Source: Bordetella parapertussis (GTDB lineage: Bacteria > Pseudomonadota > Gammaproteobacteria > Burkholderiales > Burkholderiaceae_C). From it: a stretch of DNA of 54,563 bases. Positions 1-8,243 of this stretch are shown in pieces (the stretch's first letter is position 1; each line of letters opens with the position of its first letter). Both the position numbers and the translations under genes were made by a program. The stretch is taken from contig CAMCNE010000002.1 of NCBI GenBank assembly GCA_945875935.1, positions 1 through 54,563 of the forward strand, in the 5' to 3' direction. The notes beneath the pieces are model-generated. The model made no database searches, was not told where the DNA came from, and saw only the letters and a list, made by a program, of their open reading frames with translations.

Positions 1-383
1 TGTCTCAACGCTTTTGCGTGTCCAAGGCGTCATGCGAGCTTTTGTGCAACGCCGCAGACAATGACGAGGTGTATGCCGGGATCATTCGCGAAGGGCACCA
101 CAGCATCAGCGGCATGGCCGAAAAAGCGATGGCCGGCAGCGTGAACGGTTGCCCCAAGAGTTCGGTGGAAGCCCTGCTATCCAAGGGCTCTGAGACGCGC
201 AACGCCAAGTTGATCGACCTGGCCAAGAACGTATTGAACCGGCACGCGGAGAAGATCGGCGACACCTCGGCCCTGTCGAGCAAGATCGATGACCTCAAGA
301 ACCGCTTTTGTACCAAGGGCACCCAGGTCAGTCTGGGTCTGATGCACGGCCGCGCGGCCGGTGGCCTGAGCCTGCGCGCCTAG
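1..383 (+). CDS. Hypothetical protein, 5'-truncated by the window edge
   Basis: The reading frame is open from the first bases of the window to a TAG at 381-383, so the visible 120-odd residues are probably the C-terminal part of a longer protein; a GTG at 18 could also be a start. Codon use is C/G-ending like the neighbours, which supports a real gene. The product has several scattered cysteines and ends in a short Gly/Ala/Arg/Leu tail. I see no signal peptide, membrane segment or motif I recognise. It converges on dnaB and overlaps its stop codon by 4 nt, with no terminator between them. Function unknown. Confidence 0.5.
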   Translation, partial: SQRFCVSKASCELLCNAADNDEVYAGIIREGHHSISGMAEKAMAGSVNGCPKSSVEALLSKGSETRNAKLIDLAKNVLNRHAEKIGDTSALSSKIDDLKNRFCTKGTQVSLGLMHGRAAGGLSLRA

Positions 384-1813
384 TAGGGCTCGAAATCAGA
401 CCCGGCGCTGCCCGGCGCCAGGTTGTCGAACTTGGTCAGCGGCTTCAAGAAGGTGAGCTTGACCGTGCCGGTTGGCCCGTTGCGCTGCTTGCCGATGATG
501 ATTTCGGCCACCCCGGGTTCCTTGCAGGCTTCCTTCGTGTAGTACTCGTCGCGGTAAATGAACATGATGACGTCGGCGTCCTGCTCGATGGCACCCGACT
601 CGCGCAGGTCGCTCATCATCGGCCGCTTGTCGGTGCGTGACTCGACGCTGCGGTTGAGCTGAGACAGCGCGATCACCGGGCACTTGAGTTCCTTGGCCAG
701 CGACTTGAGCCCACGCGAGATCTCGCCGATCACGGTGGCGCGGTTCTCTTCGTTCGCCCCGCCGCTGCCGCTCATGAGCTGCAGGTAATCGACCACGATC
801 AAGCCGAGCTGTCCGCACTGTCGGGCCTGCCGGCGCGCCCGTGCCCTGACCTCGCCAGGCGTCAGCGCCGGGCTCTCATCGATGTACATGTTGACCCGGC
901 CGAGCTTTTCGATGGCTTCGGTGAGCCGGCCCCACTCGTCGTCTTTCAGCGCACCGGTGCGCAGGTGCTGCTGATCGATGCGCCCGAGCGATCCGACCAG
1001 CCGCAAGGCGAGCTGCGCCGCGCCCATTTCCATCGAGAACACCACCACCGGCAAGCCCTCTTGGACAGCCACGTGTTCGGCGATGTTGAGCGCCAGGGCG
1101 GTCTTGCCCATCGAAGGACGAGCCGCCAGCACGATCAGGTCGCCGGGCTGAAACCCGGCCGTCATGCGGTCGAGATCAAAGTAGCCGGTGCGCACGCCGG
1201 TGACTTCCTCGGCGCCGTTCTCGTGCAGCTCGGTCACCCGATCGAGCAGTTGCACGACCAGCGAGTCCATGGTCTGGAAACCCTGCTTCGAGCGCGAGCC
1301 TTCTTCGCCGATCTTGAAGATCTTGCTCTCGGCGTCGTCGAGGATTTCGGACACCGCACGGCCCTGCGGATTGAAGGCGCTGGTGGCGATGTCGTCGCTG
1401 GCGGAGACCAGCTTGCGCAGCACCGATCGCTCGCGAACGATCTCGGCGTACCGACGCAGATTGGCCGCGCTCGGCACACTTTGCGCCAGCGAGTTGAGAT
1501 AGACGAGCCCGCCGCAGTCCTCAGCCTTGCCCAGGCTTTGCAACTGCTCGAACACCGTGATCACATCGGCTGGCTTGGTGGCGTTGACCAGGGTGCCGAT
1601 GGCGCCGTAGATGGCCCGGTGCTCAAAGCGATAGAAGTCGCTCTCGGTCAGCAAGTCGGCGGCACGGTCCCAGGCGCTGTTGTCCAGCAACAAACCGCCC
1701 AGCACGCTTTGCTCGGCTTCCAGCGAGTGCGGAGGAACACGCAATCGGGCGACTTCGTCGTCGCCTCGAGACATGGGCGATGGAATCTGGGCAGAAGCAA
1801 ACAGGGCAGACAT
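380..1813 (-). CDS. dnaB: Replicative DNA helicase DnaB
   Basis: Hexameric 5'-3' helicase that unwinds DNA at the replication fork and recruits primase. At 477 residues it has the usual length. The N-terminal helical domain contains PHSLEAEQSVLGGLLLDN, a linker follows, and the RecA-like domain carries the Walker A ARPSMGKTALA and Walker B LIVVDYLQLM motifs plus the DnaB-typical SQLNRSVE and SDLRESGAIEQDADV segments. I chose the ATG at 1813; an ATG at 1876 would add 21 residues not typical of the family. There is no Shine-Dalgarno sequence at 1813, but a -10-like TATGAT sits 6 nt upstream, so the mRNA may be leaderless. It lies downstream of the rplI terminator and is therefore probably transcribed separately from the ribosomal operon. 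Confidence 0.97.
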   Translation of the reverse strand: MSALFASAQIPSPMSRGDDEVARLRVPPHSLEAEQSVLGGLLLDNSAWDRAADLLTESDFYRFEHRAIYGAIGTLVNATKPADVITVFEQLQSLGKAEDCGGLVYLNSLAQSVPSAANLRRYAEIVRERSVLRKLVSASDDIATSAFNPQGRAVSEILDDAESKIFKIGEEGSRSKQGFQTMDSLVVQLLDRVTELHENGAEEVTGVRTGYFDLDRMTAGFQPGDLIVLAARPSMGKTALALNIAEHVAVQEGLPVVVFSMEMGAAQLALRLVGSLGRIDQQHLRTGALKDDEWGRLTEAIEKLGRVNMYIDESPALTPGEVRARARRQARQCGQLGLIVVDYLQLMSGSGGANEENRATVIGEISRGLKSLAKELKCPVIALSQLNRSVESRTDKRPMMSDLRESGAIEQDADVIMFIYRDEYYTKEACKEPGVAEIIIGKQRNGPTGTVKLTFLKPLTKFDNLAPGSAGSDFEPY

Positions 1814-1825
1814 CAACCCATCATA
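1814..1825 (-). promoter_or_regulatory. Putative -10 element for a leaderless dnaB transcript
   Basis: On the minus strand TATGAT (1825-1820) is followed by six bases (GGGTTG) and then the dnaB ATG. This spacing would place the transcription start at the start codon. No good -35 is visible at 16-18 nt and no ribosome-binding site is present. Inferred from sequence only. Confidence 0.4.
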
Positions 1826-1932
1826 AGTTCGGGGCGGCCGATCGCCTGTGGGTAAAGCTGTGCAAATGCTGGGCATGAGCGGTGGAAATTCGACCAGACT
1901 GGCCGATCACTCCGAAGGTGCGTCATCGCCAT

Positions 1933-1960
1933 GAAAAAAGGCCGGCAGTGCCGGCCTTTC
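1933..1960 (-). terminator. Rho-independent terminator of the rpsF-priB-rpsR-rplI operon
   Basis: A 10-bp perfect stem (1937-1946 paired with 1950-1959, GGCCGGC core) with a 3-nt loop is followed on the minus strand by a run of Ts. It lies just after the rplI stop codon and before dnaB. Confidence 0.85.
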
Positions 1961-1983
1961 AAAGCGACGAAGGCAAGTCGTGA

Positions 1984-2436
1984 TCAGGCGACTTCGCCCA
2001 CCACCACCACCTTCACTTCAACCACCACATCAGTGTGCGGAGCCACCGTCACGAGGTGCTCGCCCACGGTCTTCAATGGGCCGTTGGGCAGGCGGACCTG
2101 CGACTTGAGCACCTTGAAGTCGATGCGCGTGAGCGCCTCGGCGATGTCGTTGTTGGTGACAGAGCCGAACAGGCGTCCGTCGACACCGGCCTTCTGGGTG
2201 ATGTGCACGGTGCGGCCGGTCATTTTTTCGGCCAGCGCCTGCGCTTCAGCCAACTTGGCGGCAGCCGCCTTTTCGAGATCGGCGCGCTTGGCTTCGAACT
2301 CGGCGATCGCAGCCGTGGTGGCACGACGTGCAGCACGGGTCGGGATCAGGAAGTTGCGTGCGTAGCCGTTCTTGACCTGAACCACGTCACCGAGGTTGCC
2401 CAGGTTGGCCACTTTTTCGAGCAAGATGATTTGCAT
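1984..2436 (-). CDS. rplI: 50S ribosomal protein L9
   Basis: Large-subunit protein that binds 23S rRNA near the base of the L1 stalk and helps frame maintenance. The 150 residues begin with the family signature MQIILLEKVANLGNLGD and VKNGYARNFLIPTRAA (N-terminal RNA-binding domain). A long charged connecting helix follows, then the C-terminal domain with GRLFGSVT. AAGGA lies upstream of the ATG. It is the last gene of the four-gene operon, 13 nt after rpsR, and is followed by a strong terminator. Confidence 0.98.
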   Translation of the reverse strand: MQIILLEKVANLGNLGDVVQVKNGYARNFLIPTRAARRATTAAIAEFEAKRADLEKAAAAKLAEAQALAEKMTGRTVHITQKAGVDGRLFGSVTNNDIAEALTRIDFKVLKSQVRLPNGPLKTVGEHLVTVAPHTDVVVEVKVVVVGEVA

Positions 2437-2449
2437 GATCGTTCCTTAC

Positions 2450-2740
2450 TCAGACGCGATGCTGATCGCTGTAGGGCAACATCGCCAGGAACCGTGCCCG
2501 CTTGATGCAGGTGGTCAACTGACGCTGGAAGAAAGCGCGCGTGCCGGTCAGACGGGCCGGCGTGATCTTGCCGTTCTCGCCGATGAAGTCGCGCAGGGTG
2601 TCGACGTCTTTGTAGTCGATCTCGGTCACACCAGTGACGGTGAAGCGGCAGAAACGCTTGCGGCGAAACAGCAGTGATTGCTGGTTGCGCTTGGGCTTGC
2701 GATCTTTGGAGAACTTGCCTTTACCACGGGGCGGTGCCAT
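2450..2740 (-). CDS. rpsR: 30S ribosomal protein S18
   Basis: Small-subunit protein that forms a heterodimer with S6 on the platform of the 30S subunit. It is 96 residues long, with a basic N-terminal extension (MAPPRGKGKFSKDRKPKRN) longer than the E. coli protein. The conserved core follows: RKRFCRF, DYKDVDTLRDFIGENGKI and ARLTGTRAFFQRQLTTCIKRARFLAMLPY. It sits between priB and rplI, the classic arrangement with rpsF. Confidence 0.98.
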   Translation of the reverse strand: MAPPRGKGKFSKDRKPKRNQQSLLFRRKRFCRFTVTGVTEIDYKDVDTLRDFIGENGKITPARLTGTRAFFQRQLTTCIKRARFLAMLPYSDQHRV

Positions 2741-2786
2741 ATGAAACCTCTTTCAAATCTTGTTCGGGTGCTGACCGTTGCGGACA

Positions 2787-3068
2787 TCAGTCCAGTTCGG
2801 TCACGTGAAAAACGATGCCTTTGCCGTTGCGCTGCGAACCCAGAAAGCCGCCAAAACCGTGCGTGCTTCCCAGTTCGATCCGGCTCAAGGTGCCGGTGAT
2901 GTCGCCCACTGCCCGCGCCTTGATTTCCATGGAAACCTGACGCGGCAGACCGTTTTGCGTGACCTGCGATTCATGCCTGAGGCTCAAATCGAGGGCCGGC
3001 AACCCGGCGGGGGTGTAGCGCAAAGCACCCCGCTCAATCACACAAGCCGTGAGAACCAGTCGGTTCAT
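2787..3068 (-). CDS. priB: Primosomal replication protein N (PriB)
   Basis: Small OB-fold single-stranded DNA-binding protein that joins PriA in the restart primosome and helps load DnaB at stalled forks. The 93 residues show the PriB pattern: MNRLVLTACVIERGALRYTPAG, a central ALDLSLRHES strand and the C-terminal GFLGSQRNGKGIVFHVTELD. Its place between rpsF and rpsR is diagnostic for beta- and gammaproteobacteria. The gene order suggests cotranscription with its ribosomal neighbours. Confidence 0.95.
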   Translation of the reverse strand: MNRLVLTACVIERGALRYTPAGLPALDLSLRHESQVTQNGLPRQVSMEIKARAVGDITGTLSRIELGSTHGFGGFLGSQRNGKGIVFHVTELD

Positions 3069-3105
3069 GGGCGCCGCGCGATCAAGCGGACATCACCAAG
3101 CCATC

Positions 3106-3465
3106 TCAGGCCATCGACTCCTGATGCGAGCGGCGGTCTTCGCGGTCGGATGTCTTCATCATCACCGACGGCGTCGTCTCGGCCTTGGCCTTGAGCACGG
3201 TCAGGTGGCGCAACACGGCGTCATTGAAGCGAAAGCCCGTTTCGAGCTCGGCCAGAACTTCCTTGGTGCACTCGATATTGACGCACAGGTAGTGAGCCTT
3301 GGCCAGCTTCTGGATCAGATAGGCCATCTGACGGCGGCCCCAGTCCTCGACGCGATGTACCTTGCCACCGCCAGCGGTGATCACACCCTTGTAGCGCTCC
3401 AGCATGGCTGGAACCTGTTCGCTCTGATCTGGATGGATCAAGAGCACGATTTCGTAATGACGCAT
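3106..3465 (-). CDS. rpsF: 30S ribosomal protein S6
   Basis: Platform protein of the 30S subunit, partner of S18. The ATG at 3465 begins MRHYEIVLLIHPDQSEQVPA, the canonical S6 N-terminus, and has a perfect AAGGAG 6 nt upstream; a longer frame to 3594 lacks any support. Central motifs include WGRRQMAYLIQK and AHYLCVNIECTKEVLAELE. The 119-residue length is normal. First gene of the rpsF-priB-rpsR-rplI operon; the 115 bp between it and rnhA should hold the promoter, though I could not pick out clear boxes. Confidence 0.97.
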   Translation of the reverse strand: MRHYEIVLLIHPDQSEQVPAMLERYKGVITAGGGKVHRVEDWGRRQMAYLIQKLAKAHYLCVNIECTKEVLAELETGFRFNDAVLRHLTVLKAKAETTPSVMMKTSDREDRRSHQESMA

Positions 3466-3580
3466 TGAATCTCCTTGTGAATTCCGACATTGGAAGCCAC
3501 CCCGAAGCGTCTGACTGGGTGTGGCAAGGCGAGCCCGCGAGTATAGGCCCCAAGACGTCTGCTGGACAGGGGGGTAAAAA

Positions 3581-4039
3581 CTAGCCAGCCACACCCGCGC
3601 CGCGATTGGCGAGCGCGTCGGCCCGCTCGTTGCCCGGGTCGCCTGAATGTCCCTTGACCCAGCGCCACTCCACCTCGTGCAGCAATCTCAAGGCATCGAG
3701 CCGCTGCCAGAGGTCGGCGTTTTTCACCGGCTTGCGGTCGGCGGTTTTCCAGCCGCGCAGCTTCCAGCCGTGGATCCATTCGGTGATGCCCTTGCGCACG
3801 TAATCGCTGTCGGTGTACACGACCACCGAGCAGGTTCGCTTGAGGGACACCAGTGACTCAATCACCGCGGTGAGTTCCATGCGGTTGTTGGTGGTGAGCG
3901 CCTCGCCACCGAACAACTCCTTTTCATGCCCGTCACAACTGAGCCAAGCGCCCCACCCGCCACGACCCGGATTGCCTTTGCACGCGCCGTCGGTATAGAT
4001 CGTCACATGGGGCCGCTTGATGCCGGTCTCGTCACTCAT
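3581..4039 (-). CDS. rnhA: Ribonuclease HI
   Basis: Cleaves the RNA strand of RNA-DNA hybrids, removing R-loops and primers. The 152 residues carry the four acidic metal ligands of the family: Asp in YTDGACKGNPGRGGWG, Glu in NNRMELTAV, Asp in VYTDSDYVRKGI and Asp in NERADALA, plus the basic handle region WKLRGWKTADRKPVKN. Its start overlaps the stop of the upstream methyltransferase gene by 8 nt, indicating translational coupling. The rnhA-yafS-gloB-mltD cluster matches the E. coli neighbourhood. Confidence 0.97.
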   Translation of the reverse strand: MSDETGIKRPHVTIYTDGACKGNPGRGGWGAWLSCDGHEKELFGGEALTTNNRMELTAVIESLVSLKRTCSVVVYTDSDYVRKGITEWIHGWKLRGWKTADRKPVKNADLWQRLDALRLLHEVEWRWVKGHSGDPGNERADALANRGAGVAG

Positions 4040-4847
4040 GGTCTGCAGGCTCTCGTGCCGGATCGAGCAGCATCACGCGACGAGGCTGCTGCTGTGTCAC
4101 CACCGCCTGGTGGGCTTTCGCCCTGCGGCGGCGCGCGCGCTCCAGCCCCACCAGGCGCATGCCGCGCACGCGCTTGATCGCCGTCAGCGCATAGACAGCG
4201 CCAAACACCGGCCACCAGCGATCTCCCGCAGGTTCCATCCACGCGAAGCGAGACATCCACTGGTCCGAGCTCATCGGCGGGCGGTAGCAGCCAAAACGAC
4301 CCGTCTCGACCTCGAAGCTGAGCAGGCGCAGCCAGTCGCGCAATCGTCGGTAGGCGATGAGCTCGCCGTGGGGCGGCAGGAACCTTGGCTGACTCGGACC
4401 CAGGCCCAGATAGCGGCGCACCGCGCAGGCTTGCTGGCGCATGCCCCACAAACTGCTCGGGTTGAAGCCAATGATCACCACACGGCCCTCAGGCATCAAC
4501 ACACGCTCGACCTCGCGCAAGGTCAGGTGCGGATCGCGTGCCAGTTCCAGTGCGTGCGGCAGCACCACGAGGTCCAGGCTTTGACTGTCGAATGGCAGGG
4601 CATCGAAGTCGCAAGCCAAAGAAACCGCTGTCGGGTTGCTGGCCATCGAGTCGACCGCACGCCAGCGGTGCGGCATGCGATTGGCCCTCAAGGCGTCGAG
4701 CTCAGGCAGCCCCAACTGCGCCGCATGAAAGCCGAACACATCGGCCACCGCGGCGTCGAGAAAACGCTGCTCCCACTCGAGAAGATAGGCTCCCGGAGGG
4801 CTCTGCAGCCAGGAGCTGAAACATATACTCGGCGCGGATTCAGCCAT
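4032..4847 (-). CDS. YafS-like class I SAM-dependent methyltransferase
   Basis: Probable methyltransferase of the Methyltransf_11 type; the substrate is unknown. The 271 residues include an acidic strand (SLACDFDALPFDSQSLDLVVLPH) and the post-motif segment LREVERVLMPEGRVVIIGFNP, both typical of the fold; the glycine-rich SAM loop near the N-terminus is poorly defined. The C-terminus is rich in Arg. The ATG at 4847 lies in CCATGG and overlaps the gloB ATG on the other strand. The gene sits where E. coli has yafS, between rnhA and gloB, so I infer the same family. Confidence 0.82.
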   Translation of the reverse strand: MAESAPSICFSSWLQSPPGAYLLEWEQRFLDAAVADVFGFHAAQLGLPELDALRANRMPHRWRAVDSMASNPTAVSLACDFDALPFDSQSLDLVVLPHALELARDPHLTLREVERVLMPEGRVVIIGFNPSSLWGMRQQACAVRRYLGLGPSQPRFLPPHGELIAYRRLRDWLRLLSFEVETGRFGCYRPPMSSDQWMSRFAWMEPAGDRWWPVFGAVYALTAIKRVRGMRLVGLERARRRRAKAHQAVVTQQQPRRVMLLDPAREPADHE

Positions 4848-5622
4848 GGAATTGCTCGCACTGCCCGCGTTTACTGACAACTACATCTGGATGTTTCACG
4901 ATGGGGTCGAAGCCGCCGTGGTCGATCCGGGGGATTGTGCTCCGGTACTCGATACGCTCGATCGTCTGGGGCTGCGATTGGGGGCGATTCTGGTGACACA
5001 CCACCATCAGGATCACGTGGGCGGACTGCTTGGCTTGCGCGCCCGCTTCGATGTGCCGATCTACGCGCCTGCGCTCGAATCCATGCCTGTTGCCTGTACG
5101 GCCGTGACAGGCGGCGACGGCGTGATCGCGGTGGGTTTGCGCTTCGAAGTGATGGATGTGCCCGGTCACACGCGCGGACATATCGCCTACTTCCACGACT
5201 CGCGCCAGTCTGCCCACGCACCTTTGCTGTTTTGCGGCGACACGCTTTTTTCAGCCGGCTGCGGTCGGCTTTTTGAGGGCACGCCGCAGCAAATGCATCA
5301 CTCGCTGCAACGGCTGGCCGGATTGCCGGGCGACACTCGGGTTTGTTGTGCCCATGAATACACCTTGTCCAATCTGAAATTCGCGCGGGCGGTGGAGCCG
5401 CAAAGCGCCGCGCTGGCCGCCTACACAGGCTGGTGCGAAGAGCGACGCGCGGCCGGCTTGCCAACGCTGCCCGCACGCATCGACATGGAGGGCGCGGTCA
5501 ACCCTTTCATGCGCTGCACCGAGCCGGCGGTGATCGACGCCGCAAGGCAGCACGGCTGTGACAGCGAAGACCCGGTGGCTGTCTTTGCCGCACTGCGGCA
5601 ATGGAAAAACAACTTTCAATGA
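4846..5622 (+). CDS. gloB: Hydroxyacylglutathione hydrolase (glyoxalase II)
   Basis: Hydrolyses S-lactoylglutathione to lactate and glutathione, the second step of methylglyoxal detoxification in the cytoplasm. The metallo-beta-lactamase motif THHHQDHVGG at residues 51-60 supplies the binuclear metal site. Further ligands are in PGHTRGHIAY, in LFCGDTLFSAGCGRLFEG and in CCAHEYTLSN, the last two being glyoxalase II signatures. The 258-residue length is normal. It is followed by mltD with overlapping coordinates. A TATACT at 4824-4829, inside the opposite gene, is a possible -10. Confidence 0.97.
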   Translation: MELLALPAFTDNYIWMFHDGVEAAVVDPGDCAPVLDTLDRLGLRLGAILVTHHHQDHVGGLLGLRARFDVPIYAPALESMPVACTAVTGGDGVIAVGLRFEVMDVPGHTRGHIAYFHDSRQSAHAPLLFCGDTLFSAGCGRLFEGTPQQMHHSLQRLAGLPGDTRVCCAHEYTLSNLKFARAVEPQSAALAAYTGWCEERRAAGLPTLPARIDMEGAVNPFMRCTEPAVIDAARQHGCDSEDPVAVFAALRQWKNNFQ

Positions 5623-7223
5623 TGCGTCGGCAACCCACCCCCATTCGGCGCCTTGGGCTCGCCTGCTTGATGAGCGTGTCGGTGTGGTGGGCAGGCTCTG
5701 GCTGCGCCACGCACACGGCCGCACAGCCAGGCGCATCTTCGACCCAGGTGGCCGACGGCCAGCCGACGGGACAAGCCGGCAGCGGCAGCGACGGCACTGA
5801 CGTCCTGGGCCAGGCCTTGGCATCGGGGGCGATCGCCGCGCCCATTGATCCGATGCGTCCCGATGTGCGTATTGATCTCGACAGCGACGCGGCCAGGGCT
5901 GATCTGTGGGCGCGGGTGCGCCGCGGCTTCGCCATACCGGACATCGACACCTCGCTGGTGGACGATCGCGAGCTCTGGTACTCGGCACGTCCAGACTATG
6001 TGGAACGCATGACCACTCGCGGTGGGCGCTACCTGTTTCACATCGTCGAAGAACTCGAAGCGCGCAACATGCCCACCGAGCTCGCGCTGCTGCCGTTCAT
6101 TGAAAGCGCCTTCAACCCACAGGCGATGTCATCGGCCAAGGCCTCGGGCATGTGGCAGTTCATGCCTGCCACTGGGCGGTCGTTTTCACTCACACAGAAC
6201 GTCTTTCGCGACGACCGGCGCGATGTGCTGGCCTCGACGCGTGCCGCGCTCGACTACCTGCAGCGACTGCACCGGATGTTCGGTGACTGGCATCTGGCAC
6301 TGGCGGCCTACAACTGGGGCGAAGGCAGTGTGCAGCGCGCCATCGCGCGCAATCAGAAAGCCGGGCTGCCCACCGACTACCTGAGCCTGAAGATGCCCGA
6401 TGAGACGCGGCTTTACGTGCCCAAGCTGCAGGCGATGGAAAACATCGTTGCCTCGCCGCGCATGTTCGGCCTGAGCCTGCCGACGGTGGCCAACCACCCC
6501 TACTTCCTCAGCGTGCCGATTCAGCGAGACATCGATGTGGACACGGCTGCCCGATTGGCCGGGATCACGCTGGACGAATTCAAGACGCTGAACCCCCAGA
6601 TGAACAAGCCCGTCATCCTGGCTGCCGGAACGCCGCAGGTGCTGCTGCCGTATGACAACGCGAGCACCTTCGTTCGCGCCATCAGCGCTCACCGAGCACC
6701 GCTGGCCACATGGACAGCCTGGGTCGCCCCCAAGACCATGCGACCTGCGGATGTGGCCCAACTGGTCGGCATGACAGAGCAACGCTTGTGCGACGTCAAC
6801 CGCATTCCGCCTCGCATGCTGGTCAAGCAAGGTTCGACGCTGCTGGTGCCGCGCAGCGACAGCCGGCACGTCGATGTGGCAGAGCATGTGGCGGACAACG
6901 CCACCATCATGCTGGCGCCCGATGTGCCACCGCGCAAGCGCGTGGTGCTGAAAGCCGGTGCGCGTGAGTCGGTGGCCAGCGTGGCCAAACGCTACGGCGT
7001 GAGCGCAAAGCAGGTGGCCGAGTGGAATTCGGTGCGCGTTGATGCGCGCTTCAAGCCGGGCTCATCGGTCGTCGTCTACCAGACGACCAAGAGCCGTTCT
7101 GCAGTGCGCACCAAGCTGGCGGCACGAAAGACACCTGTCAAGAGCACGGTATCGGCCAAGACAACCAAAGCCCGCACCACTGCGACCGCACCCACCAAGC
7201 AGGTGCGCGTGGCAACGCGTTGA
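5601..7223 (+). CDS. mltD: Membrane-bound lytic murein transglycosylase D
   Basis: Outer-membrane lipoprotein that cleaves peptidoglycan glycan strands to form 1,6-anhydro-muropeptides. A lipoprotein signal ends in AGSGC (Cys35). The SLT domain contains the catalytic Glu168 in LPFIESAFNPQAMSS and the GMWQFMPATGR and LALAAYNWGEGSVQRAI motifs. Three LysM-like peptidoglycan-binding segments follow (roughly residues 310-350, 375-420 and 460-500), and the tail is a Lys/Thr/Arg-rich linker. ATGs at 5619 and 5622, the former in an ATGA overlap with the gloB stop, are equally plausible starts. The gene order gloB-mltD is the same as in E. coli. Confidence 0.94.
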   Translation: MEKQLSMMRRQPTPIRRLGLACLMSVSVWWAGSGCATHTAAQPGASSTQVADGQPTGQAGSGSDGTDVLGQALASGAIAAPIDPMRPDVRIDLDSDAARADLWARVRRGFAIPDIDTSLVDDRELWYSARPDYVERMTTRGGRYLFHIVEELEARNMPTELALLPFIESAFNPQAMSSAKASGMWQFMPATGRSFSLTQNVFRDDRRDVLASTRAALDYLQRLHRMFGDWHLALAAYNWGEGSVQRAIARNQKAGLPTDYLSLKMPDETRLYVPKLQAMENIVASPRMFGLSLPTVANHPYFLSVPIQRDIDVDTAARLAGITLDEFKTLNPQMNKPVILAAGTPQVLLPYDNASTFVRAISAHRAPLATWTAWVAPKTMRPADVAQLVGMTEQRLCDVNRIPPRMLVKQGSTLLVPRSDSRHVDVAEHVADNATIMLAPDVPPRKRVVLKAGARESVASVAKRYGVSAKQVAEWNSVRVDARFKPGSSVVVYQTTKSRSAVRTKLAARKTPVKSTVSAKTTKARTTATAPTKQVRVATR

Positions 7224-7622
7224 TCAGGCCCCGGACAGCAGCAACGCCACATTGACCGCCAGCGCTGCCACGAATGCCACCGAGCGCGCCAGCGGCTTGT
7301 CGGCCAGGTAGCTTGCGATGTAGGCACAGCGCAAAAGGATGAAGCTGACGGCCAGCGAATCCACGAGCACCTGATTGGCAGCGGCCTGTTGAGCCAGCAG
7401 CACCGCCCCAATGAAAAACGGCAAGGCCTCGAAGCAGTTGGATTGCGCCCAGTTGGCGCGTTGGCGCCAGCCCTGCTGCCGCGACAGCCACTCGCGCGGT
7501 GCGTTGTTGTCATAGCCGCCTTCCGAGGGTGGCTTGGAGAACGTGCCGCCCTTGGCGATGCCCGCGCAGATGATGGGCATGAGGGCCGCGACCAGCACAC
7601 ACCCGGTGGACAAGATGCTCAT
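7224..7622 (-). CDS. MAPEG family membrane protein
   Basis: Small integral membrane protein of the eicosanoid/glutathione-metabolism family; substrate unknown in bacteria. With the ATG at 7622 (GAGGAG 7 nt upstream) it has 132 residues and four hydrophobic segments. The MAPEG-like stretch WAQSNCFEALPFFIGAVLLA lies in the middle and RCAYIASYLADKPLARS near the end. It converges on mltD, their stops sharing the TGATCA palindrome. It lies 10 nt downstream of recR and may be cotranscribed with it. Confidence 0.88.
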   Translation of the reverse strand: MSILSTGCVLVAALMPIICAGIAKGGTFSKPPSEGGYDNNAPREWLSRQQGWRQRANWAQSNCFEALPFFIGAVLLAQQAAANQVLVDSLAVSFILLRCAYIASYLADKPLARSVAFVAALAVNVALLLSGA

Positions 7623-7632
7623 GGAAGACTCC

Positions 7633-8220
7633 TCAACGGCGGTCAACCAGCGCATGCGCGATGGTGCCGAGATCAACGTATTCAAGTTCACTGCCCACCG
7701 GAACGCCGCGCGCCAGACGCGTCACGCGCACACCGCGCGACTTCAAGGCCTCGGACACCGCGTGTGCGGTGGCTTCGCCCTCGGCGGTGAAATTGGTGGC
7801 CACGATCACCTCTTCGACGCCGGCATCGACCGCACGGTCGATCAGTGCGCGCAAGCCGATGTCATGCACCCCGATGCCGTCAAGCGGGCTCAGGCGCCCC
7901 ATCAGGACGAAGTAGTACCCGCCGTAGCTGCCGGTGCGCTCCATCGCGGCTTGGTCGGCCGGCGTCTCGACCACGCAAAGAAGGCGGGCATCGCGCTGTT
8001 CATCAGAGCAAATGCCGCACAGGTTGCCTTCGGTGAAGGTGTGGCAGCGCTCGCAGTGTCTGACGTTGGCCACCGCGGCCTGCAAGGAAAGCGCCAGACG
8101 CTGCGCGCCCGGGCGGTCGTGCTGCAACAAGTGCAAGGCCATGCGACGCGCCGACTTCTCGCCGATGCCAGGCAAGCTGCGCAGCGAGTCGATGAGCGCC
8201 TCGAGCGCCGGCTCAGCCAT
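7633..8220 (-). CDS. recR: Recombination mediator protein RecR
   Basis: With RecO (and RecF) it loads RecA onto SSB-coated single-stranded gaps. The 195-residue product has an N-terminal helix-hairpin-helix (SLPGIGEKSARRMALHLL), a four-cysteine zinc finger (CERCHTFTEGNLCGIC) and a Toprim domain beginning LLCVVETPAD. The GVPVGSELEYVD segment near the C-terminus completes the family pattern. The ATG at 8220 begins MAEPALEALIDSL, typical of the family; a start 9 codons earlier is possible. Last of the dnaX-ebfC-recR set. Confidence 0.96.
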   Translation of the reverse strand: MAEPALEALIDSLRSLPGIGEKSARRMALHLLQHDRPGAQRLALSLQAAVANVRHCERCHTFTEGNLCGICSDEQRDARLLCVVETPADQAAMERTGSYGGYYFVLMGRLSPLDGIGVHDIGLRALIDRAVDAGVEEVIVATNFTAEGEATAHAVSEALKSRGVRVTRLARGVPVGSELEYVDLGTIAHALVDRR

Positions 8221-8243
8221 CACGCGCCCCGACCCGGTGAGCG

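Noticed and set aside
7221..7226. mltD and MAPEG stops sharing TGATCA
   Set aside because: Convergent stops abutting in a palindrome are a simple consequence of tight packing; not informative alone.
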